From Rhodococcus_F sp040656415 (GTDB lineage: Bacteria > Actinomycetota > Actinomycetes > Mycobacteriales > Mycobacteriaceae), in contig NZ_JBFAMC010000004.1 in the NCBI RefSeq assembly GCF_040656415.1, forward strand, positions 186,001 to 250,000: a DNA stretch of 64,000 nt. Reading direction: 5' to 3'. Under the pieces are notes generated by a model. The model saw only the letters and a list, made by a program, of their open reading frames with translations, was not told where the DNA came from and made no database searches. Within the stretch, counting starts at the first letter, position 1, and each line of letters starts with the position of its first letter. Shown here in pieces: positions 45,062 through 54,892 of the stretch. The position numbers and the translations under genes were made by a program.

Positions 45062-46218
45062 GTTTCATCGAGACCGAAGAGCAAAAGGAACTCCGGGCCT
45101 CGGTGTCCCGGCTCGGGGAGCGCTTCAACTACATCGACTACGTTCTACCGAAGGCGCGACGCGGAGAGCCGTTGACCGAACTGTGGAACGAGGCAGGCAA
45201 GCTCGGGTTCCTCGGGGTCAACCTGCCCGAGGAGTACGGCGGAGGTGGTGCGGGCATCTACGAACTCGCCCTGGTCCAGGAGGAGCTCGCCGCCCACGGT
45301 GCGGGCCTGCTGCTGGTGGTCGTGTCTCCTGCCATCTGCGGCACCATCATCGGCAAGTACGGCACCGAAGACCAGAAGCAGAAGTGGCTGACCGGTCTCG
45401 CCGACGGTTCGAAGATCATGGCCTTCGGCATCACCGAGGCCGATGCCGGCTCCAACTCGCACCAGATCACGACCACTGCGCGACGTGATGGCGAGGACTG
45501 GCTGCTGACAGGGAACAAGGTCTTCATCTCGGGTGTCGACCAGGCCGACGCCGTGCTGATCGTCGCCCGGACCGAGGACTCGAAGACCGGGAAGCTGAAG
45601 CCGGCGCTGTTCATCGTCCCCACCGACGCCGAGAACTTCGTGAAGACGCCGGTGGAGATGGACATCGTCGAACCCGACCACCAGTTCATGCTGTTTCTCG
45701 ACAACGTCCGGCTCCCCGCGGACGCATTGGTGGGAGAGGCGGACGCGGCGCTGATGCAGCTGTTCTCCGGGCTCAACCCCGAGCGCATCCTTGCCACGGC
45801 GATGGCAATCGGCGTCGGTCGCTATGCCCTCGACGCCGCGGTCGACTTCGCCAAGCAACGTACGGTCTGGAAGGACCCCATCGGCGCCCACCAAGGGATC
45901 TCCCACCCTCTGGCACAGGCCAAGATCGAACTGGAACTCGCCAAGCTGATGATGCAGAAGGCCGCCGTGCTCTATGACAGCGGCGACGACTTCGGTGCCG
46001 CCGAGGCTGCGAACATGGCCAAGTATGCGGCCGCGGAGGCCAGCATCAAGGCACTCGACCAGGCGATCCAGACGCACGGTGGTGCCGGTCTCACCAAGGA
46101 GTATGGGCTCGCTGCCATGCTCGGGGCTGCACGAATCGGCCGCGTCGCTCCGGTGAGCCGCGAGATGGTCCTGAACTTCGTTTCCCAGCATTCGCTGGGC
46201 TTGCCGAAGTCGTACTGA
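45058..46218 (+). CDS. Acyl-CoA dehydrogenase (FadE12-like)
   Basis: This encodes 386 aa. Motifs include the FAD region GITEADAGSNSHQI, the WLLTGNKVFISG strand, a Glu in NPERILATAMAIG at the isovaleryl-CoA dehydrogenase base position, and QTHGGAGLTKEYG near the C-terminus. It is a second dehydrogenase in the operon and may act on the product of an earlier cycle. ATG 45058 overlaps the alpha-subunit stop. M. tuberculosis fadE12 has the same neighbours. Confidence 0.9.
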   Translation: MSFIETEEQKELRASVSRLGERFNYIDYVLPKARRGEPLTELWNEAGKLGFLGVNLPEEYGGGGAGIYELALVQEELAAHGAGLLLVVVSPAICGTIIGKYGTEDQKQKWLTGLADGSKIMAFGITEADAGSNSHQITTTARRDGEDWLLTGNKVFISGVDQADAVLIVARTEDSKTGKLKPALFIVPTDAENFVKTPVEMDIVEPDHQFMLFLDNVRLPADALVGEADAALMQLFSGLNPERILATAMAIGVGRYALDAAVDFAKQRTVWKDPIGAHQGISHPLAQAKIELELAKLMMQKAAVLYDSGDDFGAAEAANMAKYAAAEASIKALDQAIQTHGGAGLTKEYGLAAMLGAARIGRVAPVSREMVLNFVSQHSLGLPKSY

Positions 46219-46246
46219 GCAAGTCGAAACGAGCAGGGAGGAATCC

Positions 46247-47047
46247 ATGACCGACACCGGAGCGGACACGAATGTGACCTCGGACCGCTACGTAAGGTAC
46301 GAGGTGGAGCGCGGATTCGCGACTCTCACACTCGACTCTCCGCACAACCGGAACGCCATTTCGGGCCGGCTGGTCAGCGAGCTCCACGAGGGTCTGCGTG
46401 CTGCGGCCGCGGACCCGGACGTCCGTGCCGTCGTTCTGAGCCATACCGGGGGTACGTTCTGCGCCGGGGCTGACCTCAGCGAGACCTCGGGAGACGTCGG
46501 CTCGCGGACCAAGGAGATGGCGGAGTTGTTGCGCGCCATCGTCGAGTTGCCGAAGCCGGTGATCGGGAAGATCGACGGACACGTCCGGGCCGGCGGTATG
46601 GGGCTTGTCGGAGCGTGTGACCTTGCTGTCGCCGGGCCGCGAAGCACCTTCGCCCTCACCGAGGTGCGACTCGGACTCGCGGCGTCGATCATCTCGCTCA
46701 CCGTCCTGCCACGAATCGATTCTCGAGCCGCGAGTCGGTACTTCCTAACGGGGGAGAAGTTCGGTGCCGACGAAGCGGAGGCCATCGGACTGATCACTGC
46801 TGCCGCCCAGGATCCGAATGTCACGGTCGAGGAGTTGCTCGATCAGTTCAGGCAAGCGTCGCCGCAGGGGCTGGCCGAGTCGAAGACGTTGACCACCCGC
46901 GCCACGCTCGCCGATTTCGACCGGTACACCGAGGCGTTGATTGCACAGTCGGCGAGGCTCTTCGAGTCCGAGGAGGCAGGGGAAGGCATGACGGCATTTC
47001 TGCAGAAGCGGCCGCCGCGATGGGCACCCGGTGCAGCACATGGTTGA
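46247..47047 (+). CDS. Enoyl-CoA hydratase/isomerase (EchA7-like)
   Basis: This encodes 266 aa of the crotonase fold. The active-site regions are HTGGTFCAGADLSE (oxyanion hole) and KIDGHVRAGGMGLVGACDLA. The Glu that activates water in hydratases would be in FALTEVRLGLAAS. It presumably hydrates the enoyl-CoA produced in this operon; for carboxylated intermediates this step resembles methylglutaconyl-CoA hydratase. Ribosome binding site AGGGAGG precedes ATG 46247, and a TetR gene follows after 59 bp. Confidence 0.9.
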   Translation: MTDTGADTNVTSDRYVRYEVERGFATLTLDSPHNRNAISGRLVSELHEGLRAAAADPDVRAVVLSHTGGTFCAGADLSETSGDVGSRTKEMAELLRAIVELPKPVIGKIDGHVRAGGMGLVGACDLAVAGPRSTFALTEVRLGLAASIISLTVLPRIDSRAASRYFLTGEKFGADEAEAIGLITAAAQDPNVTVEELLDQFRQASPQGLAESKTLTTRATLADFDRYTEALIAQSARLFESEEAGEGMTAFLQKRPPRWAPGAAHG

Positions 47048-47106
47048 AAAGTCCCCGGACTCGACCCACGCAAGCCGGTGAGTCGCGACCAGCGGGAAGG
47101 TGAACG

Positions 47107-47829
47107 ATGACCAGCGAACCGAAGCAGGACCGCAGCCGGGTCACGCGTCGACACTTGCTCGAGGAAACCATCGATTGCCTCGCCGAACTGGGTTGGGGCG
47201 CCACGACCGTGAGTCTCGTGGCGCAGCGAGCCGGTGTGTCCCGCGGCGCGGCACAGCACCACTTCCCAACCCGTGAAGACCTCTTCACGGCCGCCCTCGA
47301 GGTCATGTTCGAAGCTCGGATGGAACAGGCGCGACGCGAGGCCACTGACCTTCCGACCGGACCGGGCCGGACGGAGGCAGTGGTCTCGAGGCTTGTCGAC
47401 TACTACACGGGAACCCTGTTCAAGGCCGCCTTGCAGGTGTGGACGGCAGCCGCCGCGGACCCAGAACTTCGGGCACGAATCGTGCCCCTCGAGGAACGGT
47501 TCGGCAGGATCGCACATCGCACCGCCGTCGAACACCTGGGTTTCGACGACTCGGATCCGGTTGCGCACCGCCTGATGCAGGCAACCCTCGATCTCGCTCG
47601 CGGACTGGGTCTCGCGGACGTACTCACGGACGATTCCAAGCGGCGGGCCGAGGTCGTACGCAACTGGTCGGCGCAGTTGGACGCCGCCCTGGCGCACCGC
47701 GGTGATGAGGCACCACCGCGGTGCGGTGAGTCGGCACCACCGCGGTGCGGTGATGAGGCAGAGCCGCGGGGCGGTGATGAGGCAGAGCCGCGGTCCGGTG
47801 AGTCGGTAGAGCGACCGGACCACGCATGA
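47107..47829 (+). CDS. TetR-family regulator with repeat-encoded C-terminal tail
   Basis: This encodes 240 aa. The N-terminal helix-turn-helix is TVSLVAQRAGVSRGAAQHHF with TREDLFTAALEVMFE. Residues about 50-195 are the usual helical ligand-binding domain. The last 40 residues are hydrophilic and repetitive (GDEAPPRC, GESAPPRC, GDEAEPRG, GDEAEPRS), encoded by a 24-bp tandem repeat. It sits at the end of the carboxylase operon on the same strand and likely represses it; its ligand would be an acyl-CoA intermediate (inference). Confidence 0.87.
   Translation: MTSEPKQDRSRVTRRHLLEETIDCLAELGWGATTVSLVAQRAGVSRGAAQHHFPTREDLFTAALEVMFEARMEQARREATDLPTGPGRTEAVVSRLVDYYTGTLFKAALQVWTAAAADPELRARIVPLEERFGRIAHRTAVEHLGFDDSDPVAHRLMQATLDLARGLGLADVLTDDSKRRAEVVRNWSAQLDAALAHRGDEAPPRCGESAPPRCGDEAEPRGGDEAEPRSGESVERPDHA
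47701..47818 (+). repeat. 24-bp minisatellite in the tetR 3' end
   Basis: Four full units begin at 47701, 47725, 47749 and 47773, with a partial fifth at 47797. Each starts GGTGA and is mostly conserved to the end of the 24 bases, with two alternative halves shuffled between units. The unit is eight codons, so gain or loss keeps the reading frame. Confidence 0.93.
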
Positions 47830-47871
47830 CGTGTCGGGCGCCGAGCAAGGCGATCGGTAGAGTCACCGACT

Positions 47872-48393
47872 ATGGGCCGAAAATGGGGAGCGCTCGTCCT
47901 GGTCGCCGTCTCGGCGGTCCTGGTCGGCTGTGCGAATGAGGGAGACGATTCGAGTACTGTCGCCACCGCCGCGCCACGGCAGGTGACCGATCCGGGGCCG
48001 TTCTTCGGACTGTGCGGCTCCGTCACTGACGAGGAGGTGGCGGCGGCATTCGGGATGCCATCCTTCGTCGATGTGACGCGCAATTCGGTCGGCTGCGAAT
48101 GGGACGTGACGGGACCGGGTGGGCCGAGCGTGACGTTCTCGTGGTACCGCGGCAGTCCTATCGGCCGAGAACGCGCCGGATCCGAGTTGATCGGCAGACC
48201 TGCCACAGAAATCGACGTGCAGGGCCACCCCGGATTCATGGCATCGTCGGAAGGGATCCTGTGTGAACTCGGAGTCGAGTTCGGTGGGGACTTCATCCAC
48301 TGGTCGGTGATGTATGCGAACGCGCAGCCGACTGCCGACCCCTGCACGGTGGCTCGTGATCTTGCGGAACTCAGTGTCTCGAGGGCGGTATGA
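47872..48393 (+). CDS. DUF3558 lipoprotein
   Basis: This encodes 173 aa. A signal peptide with lipobox (ALVLVAVSAVLVGC) gives a lipidated Cys at about residue 20. The mature part contains the DUF3558 pattern: GLCGSVTDEEVAAAFG, a CEWDV strand, and DPCTVARDLA near the end, with three conserved Cys besides the lipid Cys. DUF3558 lipoproteins are abundant in mycolic-acid bacteria and of unknown function. The next gene overlaps by 4 bp and encodes a relative. Confidence 0.83.
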   Translation: MGRKWGALVLVAVSAVLVGCANEGDDSSTVATAAPRQVTDPGPFFGLCGSVTDEEVAAAFGMPSFVDVTRNSVGCEWDVTGPGGPSVTFSWYRGSPIGRERAGSELIGRPATEIDVQGHPGFMASSEGILCELGVEFGGDFIHWSVMYANAQPTADPCTVARDLAELSVSRAV

Positions 48394-48944
48394 GCATGAA
48401 TGTGACCAGTCGCCGGATGCGGCGTGCCGCGCAGATAGTCAGCGCGACGGCCGCAGCCGGGTTGATTGCCGGGTGCAGTTCGACCATCGAGGGCACCCCC
48501 CGCGCCGAGGGAGCATTCTCGTCCGGTGACAACGGGGAGTTCACCGCACTGCTCGAGGAATGCAATGCGGTCTCGGAAGATCAGATCGCGCAAACCGTCG
48601 GCGCCCTGGCAATTTCACGTGGCTTTTTCGGCGCGATTTGTCGGTGGGACACGATCGGCGCGGACGGACCGGGGAAGGTGACGTTCAACTGGTTCGAGAC
48701 GGGGTCGCTGGATACCGAGCAGTCGACGGGCGAGAAGTTGGGCTATGCGGTCGAGTCGTCGACCGTCCAGGGGCGCAGGTCTGTGGTGATGCGGCCCCCG
48801 GAGGACCCCGGCTCATGTGGTGTGACCGTCGGATCACCATCCGGTGGGGTCGTGGGTTGGTGGGTGCAGTTCAAGAACGGGGCGATGGATCCGTGTGATG
48901 CGGCGTCGACTCTCGCAAACATGACGGTCAACCGGAGCATCTAG
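48390..48944 (+). CDS. DUF3558 lipoprotein, second copy
   Basis: This encodes 184 aa from ATG 48390, overlapping its neighbour (ATGA). The signal peptide ends in AAAGLIAGC. The mature domain has EECNAVSEDQIAQTVG, a CRWDTIG strand and DPCDAASTLANM, matching the preceding protein. The pair presumably works on the outer face of the cell membrane, perhaps as partners. Nothing in the sequence indicates a ligand. Confidence 0.82.
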   Translation: MSMNVTSRRMRRAAQIVSATAAAGLIAGCSSTIEGTPRAEGAFSSGDNGEFTALLEECNAVSEDQIAQTVGALAISRGFFGAICRWDTIGADGPGKVTFNWFETGSLDTEQSTGEKLGYAVESSTVQGRRSVVMRPPEDPGSCGVTVGSPSGGVVGWWVQFKNGAMDPCDAASTLANMTVNRSI

Positions 48945-49049
48945 TGCCTTCGATCGCACCGATCGTGCTCACCTGAAAGGGCGTCGCCGCACTGCGCGAT
49001 TCGGCTGACCGAACAGATCGGCAAGTCAGCTAGGGATTGTGGGGCGACG

Positions 49050-49169
49050 ATGGCTGACCGCGACTATGTCGAAGTGGCCGGTCCTGACTTCGCGCACGAA
49101 GTGGCGGTTCTTGTCGCTGAGATCGTGGGTAGCGTGCTCGAGAGAACAGAAGGGGGAGGTCATGCGTAA
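49050..49169 (+). CDS. Putative 39-aa small protein upstream of a membrane peptide
   Basis: This is a very short frame: ATG 49050 to TAA 49167-49169, starting MADRDYVEVAGPDFAHEV. GGGGCG lies just upstream. It is acidic, with one amphipathic stretch (HEVAVLVAEIVGSVLERTE), and overlaps the next small gene by 8 bp, a layout typical of translational coupling. Codon third positions are GC-rich as in real genes here. There is no family match I can recognise, so it remains tentative. Confidence 0.42.
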   Translation: MADRDYVEVAGPDFAHEVAVLVAEIVGSVLERTEGGGHA

Positions 49170-49341
49170 GACCAAGACTGGACCACTTGGCTACTTGTCG
49201 GAATTTTGGCTGTTGGCAGCGTGTGTATTTCTACTTTTCATGGCAGGAGCACAACCGTGGTTGTACGTATTCCCAGGGATTCTCTTTGTGGCTCAAGTCG
49301 GTTTCATTGTTCGCGCGCGGATGATTGAGTCGAACCAGTAA
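49162..49341 (+). CDS. Small two-helix membrane protein
   Basis: This encodes 59 aa from ATG 49162, with a strong AGGGGGAGG ribosome binding site; the longer upstream frame is not favoured. It has a basic N-terminus (MRKTKTGPLGYLSEF) and two hydrophobic segments (WLLAACVFLLFMAGA and WLYVFPGILFVAQVGFIV). Base composition is noticeably AT-richer than its neighbours. Function unknown. Confidence 0.6.
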   Translation: MRKTKTGPLGYLSEFWLLAACVFLLFMAGAQPWLYVFPGILFVAQVGFIVRARMIESNQ

Positions 49342-49428
49342 AACCGATCATCACGATGCCCCGAATTTCCCGAGCTGCCGAACAAGAAGCTCTCCTCCCG
49401 GCCATCCCAGGGTGTGCCGGAAGGGGGA

Positions 49429-49851
49429 CTATTGCTCCATCGGAAGGATTCCGCGATCCGTGAAGACGTCCTTGGCGACGAAGGTGGCGTTCATTGCCTT
49501 CGGCATTCCGCAGTAGACGGCCGAGTGCAGGAGTGCTTCGAGGATTTCTTCAGGTTTCAGTCCGATGTTGAGCGCCGCGTTGATGTGGACGGTCAGTAGC
49601 GATTCGCAGCCGCCGAGGGCGGTCAGCATACCGACGGTCAATAGTTGTCGATCCCGGAGTGATAGTCCGGGCCGACCGTAGATGTCGCCGTATGCCCATG
49701 CCGTTATCTGGTGGCTGAGTTCGGGTGAGGCTTCGGCGAGTGATTCGAGGTTTTTCTGGCCACGTTCGCCGTGGAGGGAAGCGACGATTTTCAATCCCCG
49801 GGCGAACCGTTCGTCCCGAGTCTCCGCAGGGTCTTCGGGTGTAGAGGTCAT
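49429..49851 (-). CDS. Carboxymuconolactone decarboxylase-family protein
   Basis: This encodes 140 aa from ATG 49851, with GAAGG 6 nt upstream on the minus strand. Motifs are SLRDRQLLTVGMLTALGG and VHINAALNIGLKPEEILEAL, diagnostic of the PcaC/AhpD fold. It lacks the CxxC of AhpD, so it is closer to the gamma-carboxymuconolactone decarboxylase side. Members are often annotated in aromatic breakdown, but no such genes are adjacent here, so the reaction is uncertain. Confidence 0.87.
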   Translation of the reverse strand: MTSTPEDPAETRDERFARGLKIVASLHGERGQKNLESLAEASPELSHQITAWAYGDIYGRPGLSLRDRQLLTVGMLTALGGCESLLTVHINAALNIGLKPEEILEALLHSAVYCGMPKAMNATFVAKDVFTDRGILPMEQ

Positions 49852-50473
49852 CGTGGGCCTTCTTTCTTGCTGCTCGGGCACGGACCGGGACGTCGCCTGT
49901 GGCAGAGGGCCGAGTGAATCGCGATATGCGGCTCCACTACCGATGGTCGGTCACGCTTCCTCCCCTCTCCGCGGGACAGGGGAGGGCATAGCAGCAACCA
50001 TAGAACTTGGCTCCCGCCTCCGGCTAAGTCCGAACTCGTGGTGGGCCACTACGTGAACGACGAAACGGGCACTGGGCCGGGTGCATTTGGAACATCAGGT
50101 CCCGGTATGCCTGGAGTCTCGTATGCAGATGTTCGCCATGATCAGGGGCTCGCAGTTCGCCACGCAGCAACCCTCGGGTCACTTTGACCTTCCAGCGCGC
50201 CGACAGGTATTGTTGGGGGTCGTGTCCGGCCTGCCCGGGCCGATCTGTGTGCCTAGCATGGTATTGCCGAGCGCGCGTTCGTACAGATCCTCTGTATAGA
50301 ACGGGCATTTGGCTGCCTGTGTGGGGGTATGCGACACACCCGACCTCGGGTACACGGGGTACGGGTGAGGGGCAGCAGCTCTCTTGTCCCAACTGCTAGA
50401 TCCCTAATTTCAGAACAGCCAAGGTTGCTCGTCCAGAGCAGTCTGTTCAATTCAATACGAGGAAAGCCGGTAA
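49852..50473. other. 622-bp gap upstream of rpsL
   Basis: No gene is supported. It must hold the promoter and leader of the rpsL-rpsG-fusA-tuf operon. A short perfect palindrome, TACAGA-TCC-TCTGTA, lies at 50282-50296, and TTGTCC (50384) with TAATTT (50405) is a weak promoter candidate with a short 15-bp spacer. The last 60 bp before rpsL are AT-rich with an AGGAAAG site. Confidence 0.5.
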
Positions 50474-50848
50474 ATGCCAACCATCAATCAGCTGGTCCGA
50501 AAGGGCCGCCGCGACAAGACCGCCAAGGTCAAGACGGCAGCCCTGAAGGGCAGTCCACAGCGTCGTGGCGTGTGTACCCGTGTGTACACCACCACCCCGA
50601 AGAAGCCGAACTCCGCGCTTCGTAAGGTCGCGCGTGTGCGTCTGACGAGCTCCGTAGAGGTCACCGCCTACATCCCTGGTGAGGGCCACAACCTGCAGGA
50701 GCACTCGATGGTGCTCGTCCGAGGTGGTCGTGTGAAGGACCTCCCCGGTGTTCGGTACAAGATCATCCGCGGCTCGCTCGACACCCAGGGTGTCAAGGGC
50801 CGCAAGCAGGCACGCAGCCGCTACGGCGCCAAGAAGGAGAAGAGCTGA
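50474..50848 (+). CDS. rpsL: 30S ribosomal protein S12
   Basis: This encodes 124 aa starting MPTINQLVRKGRRDK. The invariant PNSALRKVARVRL and GHNLQEHSMVLVRGGRVKDL regions are intact. The lysines that give streptomycin resistance when mutated (K43 in TTPKKPNSA and K88 in GRVKDLPG) are wild type. S12 lies at the decoding centre and helps check codon-anticodon pairing. The stop overlaps the rpsG start (TGATG). Confidence 0.97.
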   Translation: MPTINQLVRKGRRDKTAKVKTAALKGSPQRRGVCTRVYTTTPKKPNSALRKVARVRLTSSVEVTAYIPGEGHNLQEHSMVLVRGGRVKDLPGVRYKIIRGSLDTQGVKGRKQARSRYGAKKEKS

Positions 50849-51318
50849 TGCCACGTAAGGGCCCCGCTCCGAAGCGCCCCCTCATCAACGACCCGGTTTA
50901 CGGTTCACCCTTGGTGACCCAGCTGGTCAACAAGATCTTGCTGGATGGCAAGAAGTCCACCGCTGAGCGAATCGTGTACCAAGCCCTCGAGATGGCACGC
51001 GAGAAGACGGGCACCGACCCGGTCGTCACGCTCAAGCGCGCGCTGGACAACGTCAAGCCCGCTCTCGAGGTGCGTAGCCGTCGTGTCGGTGGCGCCACCT
51101 ACCAGGTGCCGGTCGAGGTTCGCCCCGGTCGCTCCACCACACTGGCCTTGCGCTGGCTGGTCACCTTCTCGCGCGCACGTCGTGAGAAGACGATGGTCGA
51201 GCGTCTCGCCAACGAGCTCCTCGACGCGAGCAACGGCCTCGGTGCCGCTGTGAAGCGCCGCGAGGACACTCACAAGATGGCAGAGGCCAACAGGGCATTC
51301 GCCCACTACCGCTGGTGA
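50848..51318 (+). CDS. rpsG: 30S ribosomal protein S7
   Basis: This encodes 156 aa, starting MPRKGPAPKRPLINDPVYGS. The family region KPALEVRSRRVGGATYQVPV and the C-terminal KRREDTHKMAEANRAFAHYRW are present. S7 nucleates assembly of the 30S head and contacts the E-site. ATG 50848 shares its A with the S12 stop. A hairpin and 165 bp precede fusA. Confidence 0.97.
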   Translation: MPRKGPAPKRPLINDPVYGSPLVTQLVNKILLDGKKSTAERIVYQALEMAREKTGTDPVVTLKRALDNVKPALEVRSRRVGGATYQVPVEVRPGRSTTLALRWLVTFSRARREKTMVERLANELLDASNGLGAAVKRREDTHKMAEANRAFAHYRW

Positions 51319-51322
51319 CTTC

Positions 51323-51359
51323 ACGTCGGAGCAGTCGCCCTTGACGGCTGCTCCGACGT
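51323..51359 (+). terminator. Hairpin between rpsG and fusA (attenuator candidate)
   Basis: ACGTCGGAGCAG (51323-51334) is the exact inverse complement of CTGCTCCGACGT (51348-51359), giving a 12-bp stem with a 13-nt loop, starting 5 bp after the rpsG stop. There is no T-run. Partial termination here would lower fusA-tuf relative to the ribosomal genes, or the loop may be an RNA processing point. Confidence 0.55.
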
Positions 51360-51483
51360 TGTCGTTGCGCCGGGCCCCTACTGGGGAAGCCGGCTGATCT
51401 ATACAACTCGAGACAATGGCCCCGCTGGTGAACTCCGGGGAGGCCGACACCCGATACACGAGCTACGAGCGGGGAAGAATCCT

Positions 51484-53586
51484 GTGGCACAGGAAGTGCT
51501 GACCGACCTGAACAAGGTCCGCAACATCGGCATCATGGCGCACATCGACGCCGGCAAGACGACGACCACCGAGCGGATCCTGTACTACACCGGTGTCAAC
51601 TACAAGATCGGTGAGACGCACGACGGCGCGTCGACGACGGACTGGATGGAACAGGAGAAGGAACGCGGCATCACGATCACCTCTGCCGCGGTGACCTGCT
51701 TCTGGAACAACAACCAGATCAACATCATCGACACCCCTGGGCACGTCGACTTCACCGTCGAGGTGGAGCGTTCGCTCCGTGTTCTCGACGGCGCTGTTGC
51801 CGTGTTCGACGGCAAAGAGGGCGTTGAGCCCCAGTCGGAACAGGTGTGGCGTCAGGCCGCCAAGTACGACGTTCCGCGCATCTGTTTCGTCAACAAGATG
51901 GACAAGATGGGCGCGGACTTCTACTTCACGGTTCAGACGATCATCGATCGTCTCGGCGCGAAACCGCTCGTCCTGCAGTTGCCGATCGGCGCCGAGGACG
52001 ACTTCGACGGCGTGGTCGACCTGGTCGAGATGAAGGCCATCACCTGGCGCGGCACGGTCGCGATCGGTGCCGAGCCCACCATCGAGGAGATTCCGGCCGA
52101 TCTTGCGGACAGGGCTGCCGAGTACCGGGAGAAGCTGCTCGAGACGGTCGCCGAGTCCGACGAGAAGCTCATGGAGAAGTACTTCGCCGGTGAGGAACTC
52201 ACCGTCGAGGAGATCAAGGGCGCCATCCGCAAGATGACGGTCGCCTCCGAGCTCTACCCGGTTCTCTGCGGTTCCGCGTTCAAGAACAAGGGCGTTCAGC
52301 CGATGCTCGACGCGGTCATCGACTACCTGCCGAACCCACTGGACATCGGCAACGTCGAGGGTCACGCACTCAACAAGGAGGACGAAGTCCTCACGCGCAC
52401 GCCGAGCAAGGACGAGCCGTTCTCGGCACTGGCGTTCAAGATCGCTGCGCACCCGTTCTTCGGCAAGCTGACCTTCGTCCGCGTGTACTCGGGCCGGATC
52501 GAGCCCGGCGCCCAGGTCATGAATGCGACCAAGGGGAAGAAGGAGCGCATCGGAAAGCTCTTCCAGATGCACGCCAACAAGGAGAACCCGGTCGACGAAG
52601 CCGTGGCCGGCCACATCTACGCGATGATCGGCCTGAAGGACACCACGACCGGTGACACCCTGTGCGATCAGAACAACCCGATCGTTCTCGAGTCCATGAG
52701 CTTCCCGGACCCGGTCATCCAGGTGTCGATCGAGCCCAAGACGAAGTCTGACCAGGAGAAGCTGGGAACTGCGATCCAGAAGCTCGCCGAAGAGGACCCG
52801 ACCTTCTCGGTCGAACTCGACGACGAGACCGGCCAAACGGTCATCGGCGGCATGGGTGAGCTCCACCTCGACATCCTCGTCGACCGCATGCGCCGTGAGT
52901 TCAAGGTCGAGGCCAACGTCGGTAAGCCGCAGGTCGCGTACCGTGAGACCATCACCAAGACGGTCGATAAGCACGAGTTCACCCACAAGAAGCAGACCGG
53001 TGGTTCGGGCCAGTTCGCCAAGGTGATCATCGCTCTCGAGCCCTTCGTGGGCGAGGACGGCGCCACCTACGAGTTCGAGAACAAGGTCACCGGTGGCCGC
53101 ATTCCGCGTGAGTACATCCCATCCGTGGATGCAGGCGCGCAGGACGCCATGCAGTACGGCGTTCTCGCCGGCTACCCGCTGGTGAACATGAAGTTGACGC
53201 TGCTCGACGGTGCATACCACGACGTCGACTCGTCAGAAATGGCCTTCAAGGTTGCCGGCTCTCAGGCGCTCAAGGAGGCCGCCCGCAAGGCAGGCCCGGT
53301 CATCCTCGAGCCGATGATGGCTGTCGAGGTCATTACACCCGAGGAGTACATGGGTGACGTGATCGGCGACCTGAACTCCCGCCGTGGCCAGATTCAGGCC
53401 ATGGAGGAACGCAGTGGTGCCCGTGTCGTGAAGGCGCTGGTTCCGCTCTCGGAGATGTTCGGTTACATCGGTGATCTGCGGTCGAAGACCCAGGGCCGGG
53501 CGAACTTCTCCATGGTGTTCGATTCCTACGCAGAGGTTCCCTCGAACGTCTCGAAGGAAATCATCGCCAAGGCGACCGGCGAGTAA
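51484..53586 (+). CDS. fusA: Translation elongation factor G
   Basis: This encodes 700 aa from GTG 51484 (MAQEVLTDLNKVRNIGIM). GTPase motifs: AHIDAGKTTTTERI (G1), GAST with RGITITSAAV (G2), DTPGHVDFT (G3), NKMDKMGAD (G4). The later domains, including GMGELHLDILVDRM, are intact. EF-G moves tRNAs and mRNA through the ribosome. The spacer to tuf is 89 bp with no terminator seen. Confidence 0.97.
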   Translation: MAQEVLTDLNKVRNIGIMAHIDAGKTTTTERILYYTGVNYKIGETHDGASTTDWMEQEKERGITITSAAVTCFWNNNQINIIDTPGHVDFTVEVERSLRVLDGAVAVFDGKEGVEPQSEQVWRQAAKYDVPRICFVNKMDKMGADFYFTVQTIIDRLGAKPLVLQLPIGAEDDFDGVVDLVEMKAITWRGTVAIGAEPTIEEIPADLADRAAEYREKLLETVAESDEKLMEKYFAGEELTVEEIKGAIRKMTVASELYPVLCGSAFKNKGVQPMLDAVIDYLPNPLDIGNVEGHALNKEDEVLTRTPSKDEPFSALAFKIAAHPFFGKLTFVRVYSGRIEPGAQVMNATKGKKERIGKLFQMHANKENPVDEAVAGHIYAMIGLKDTTTGDTLCDQNNPIVLESMSFPDPVIQVSIEPKTKSDQEKLGTAIQKLAEEDPTFSVELDDETGQTVIGGMGELHLDILVDRMRREFKVEANVGKPQVAYRETITKTVDKHEFTHKKQTGGSGQFAKVIIALEPFVGEDGATYEFENKVTGGRIPREYIPSVDAGAQDAMQYGVLAGYPLVNMKLTLLDGAYHDVDSSEMAFKVAGSQALKEAARKAGPVILEPMMAVEVITPEEYMGDVIGDLNSRRGQIQAMEERSGARVVKALVPLSEMFGYIGDLRSKTQGRANFSMVFDSYAEVPSNVSKEIIAKATGE

Positions 53587-53675
53587 CCTCGGTTCCAGCC
53601 GGCCGAAGCACGATCGAAGTAACTACAACCGCACTGCTGCATACCGCAAGCATCAATCAGTCCAGGAGGACAAAA

Positions 53676-54866
<1,191 letters not shown>

Positions 54867-54892
54867 GCACCGCCTATGTGATCGTCAGCACG

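Noticed and set aside
47701..47818. CRISPR-like array
   Set aside because: Units are directly adjacent with no spacers, are in frame with a TetR gene and are only 24 bp, so this is a coding minisatellite.
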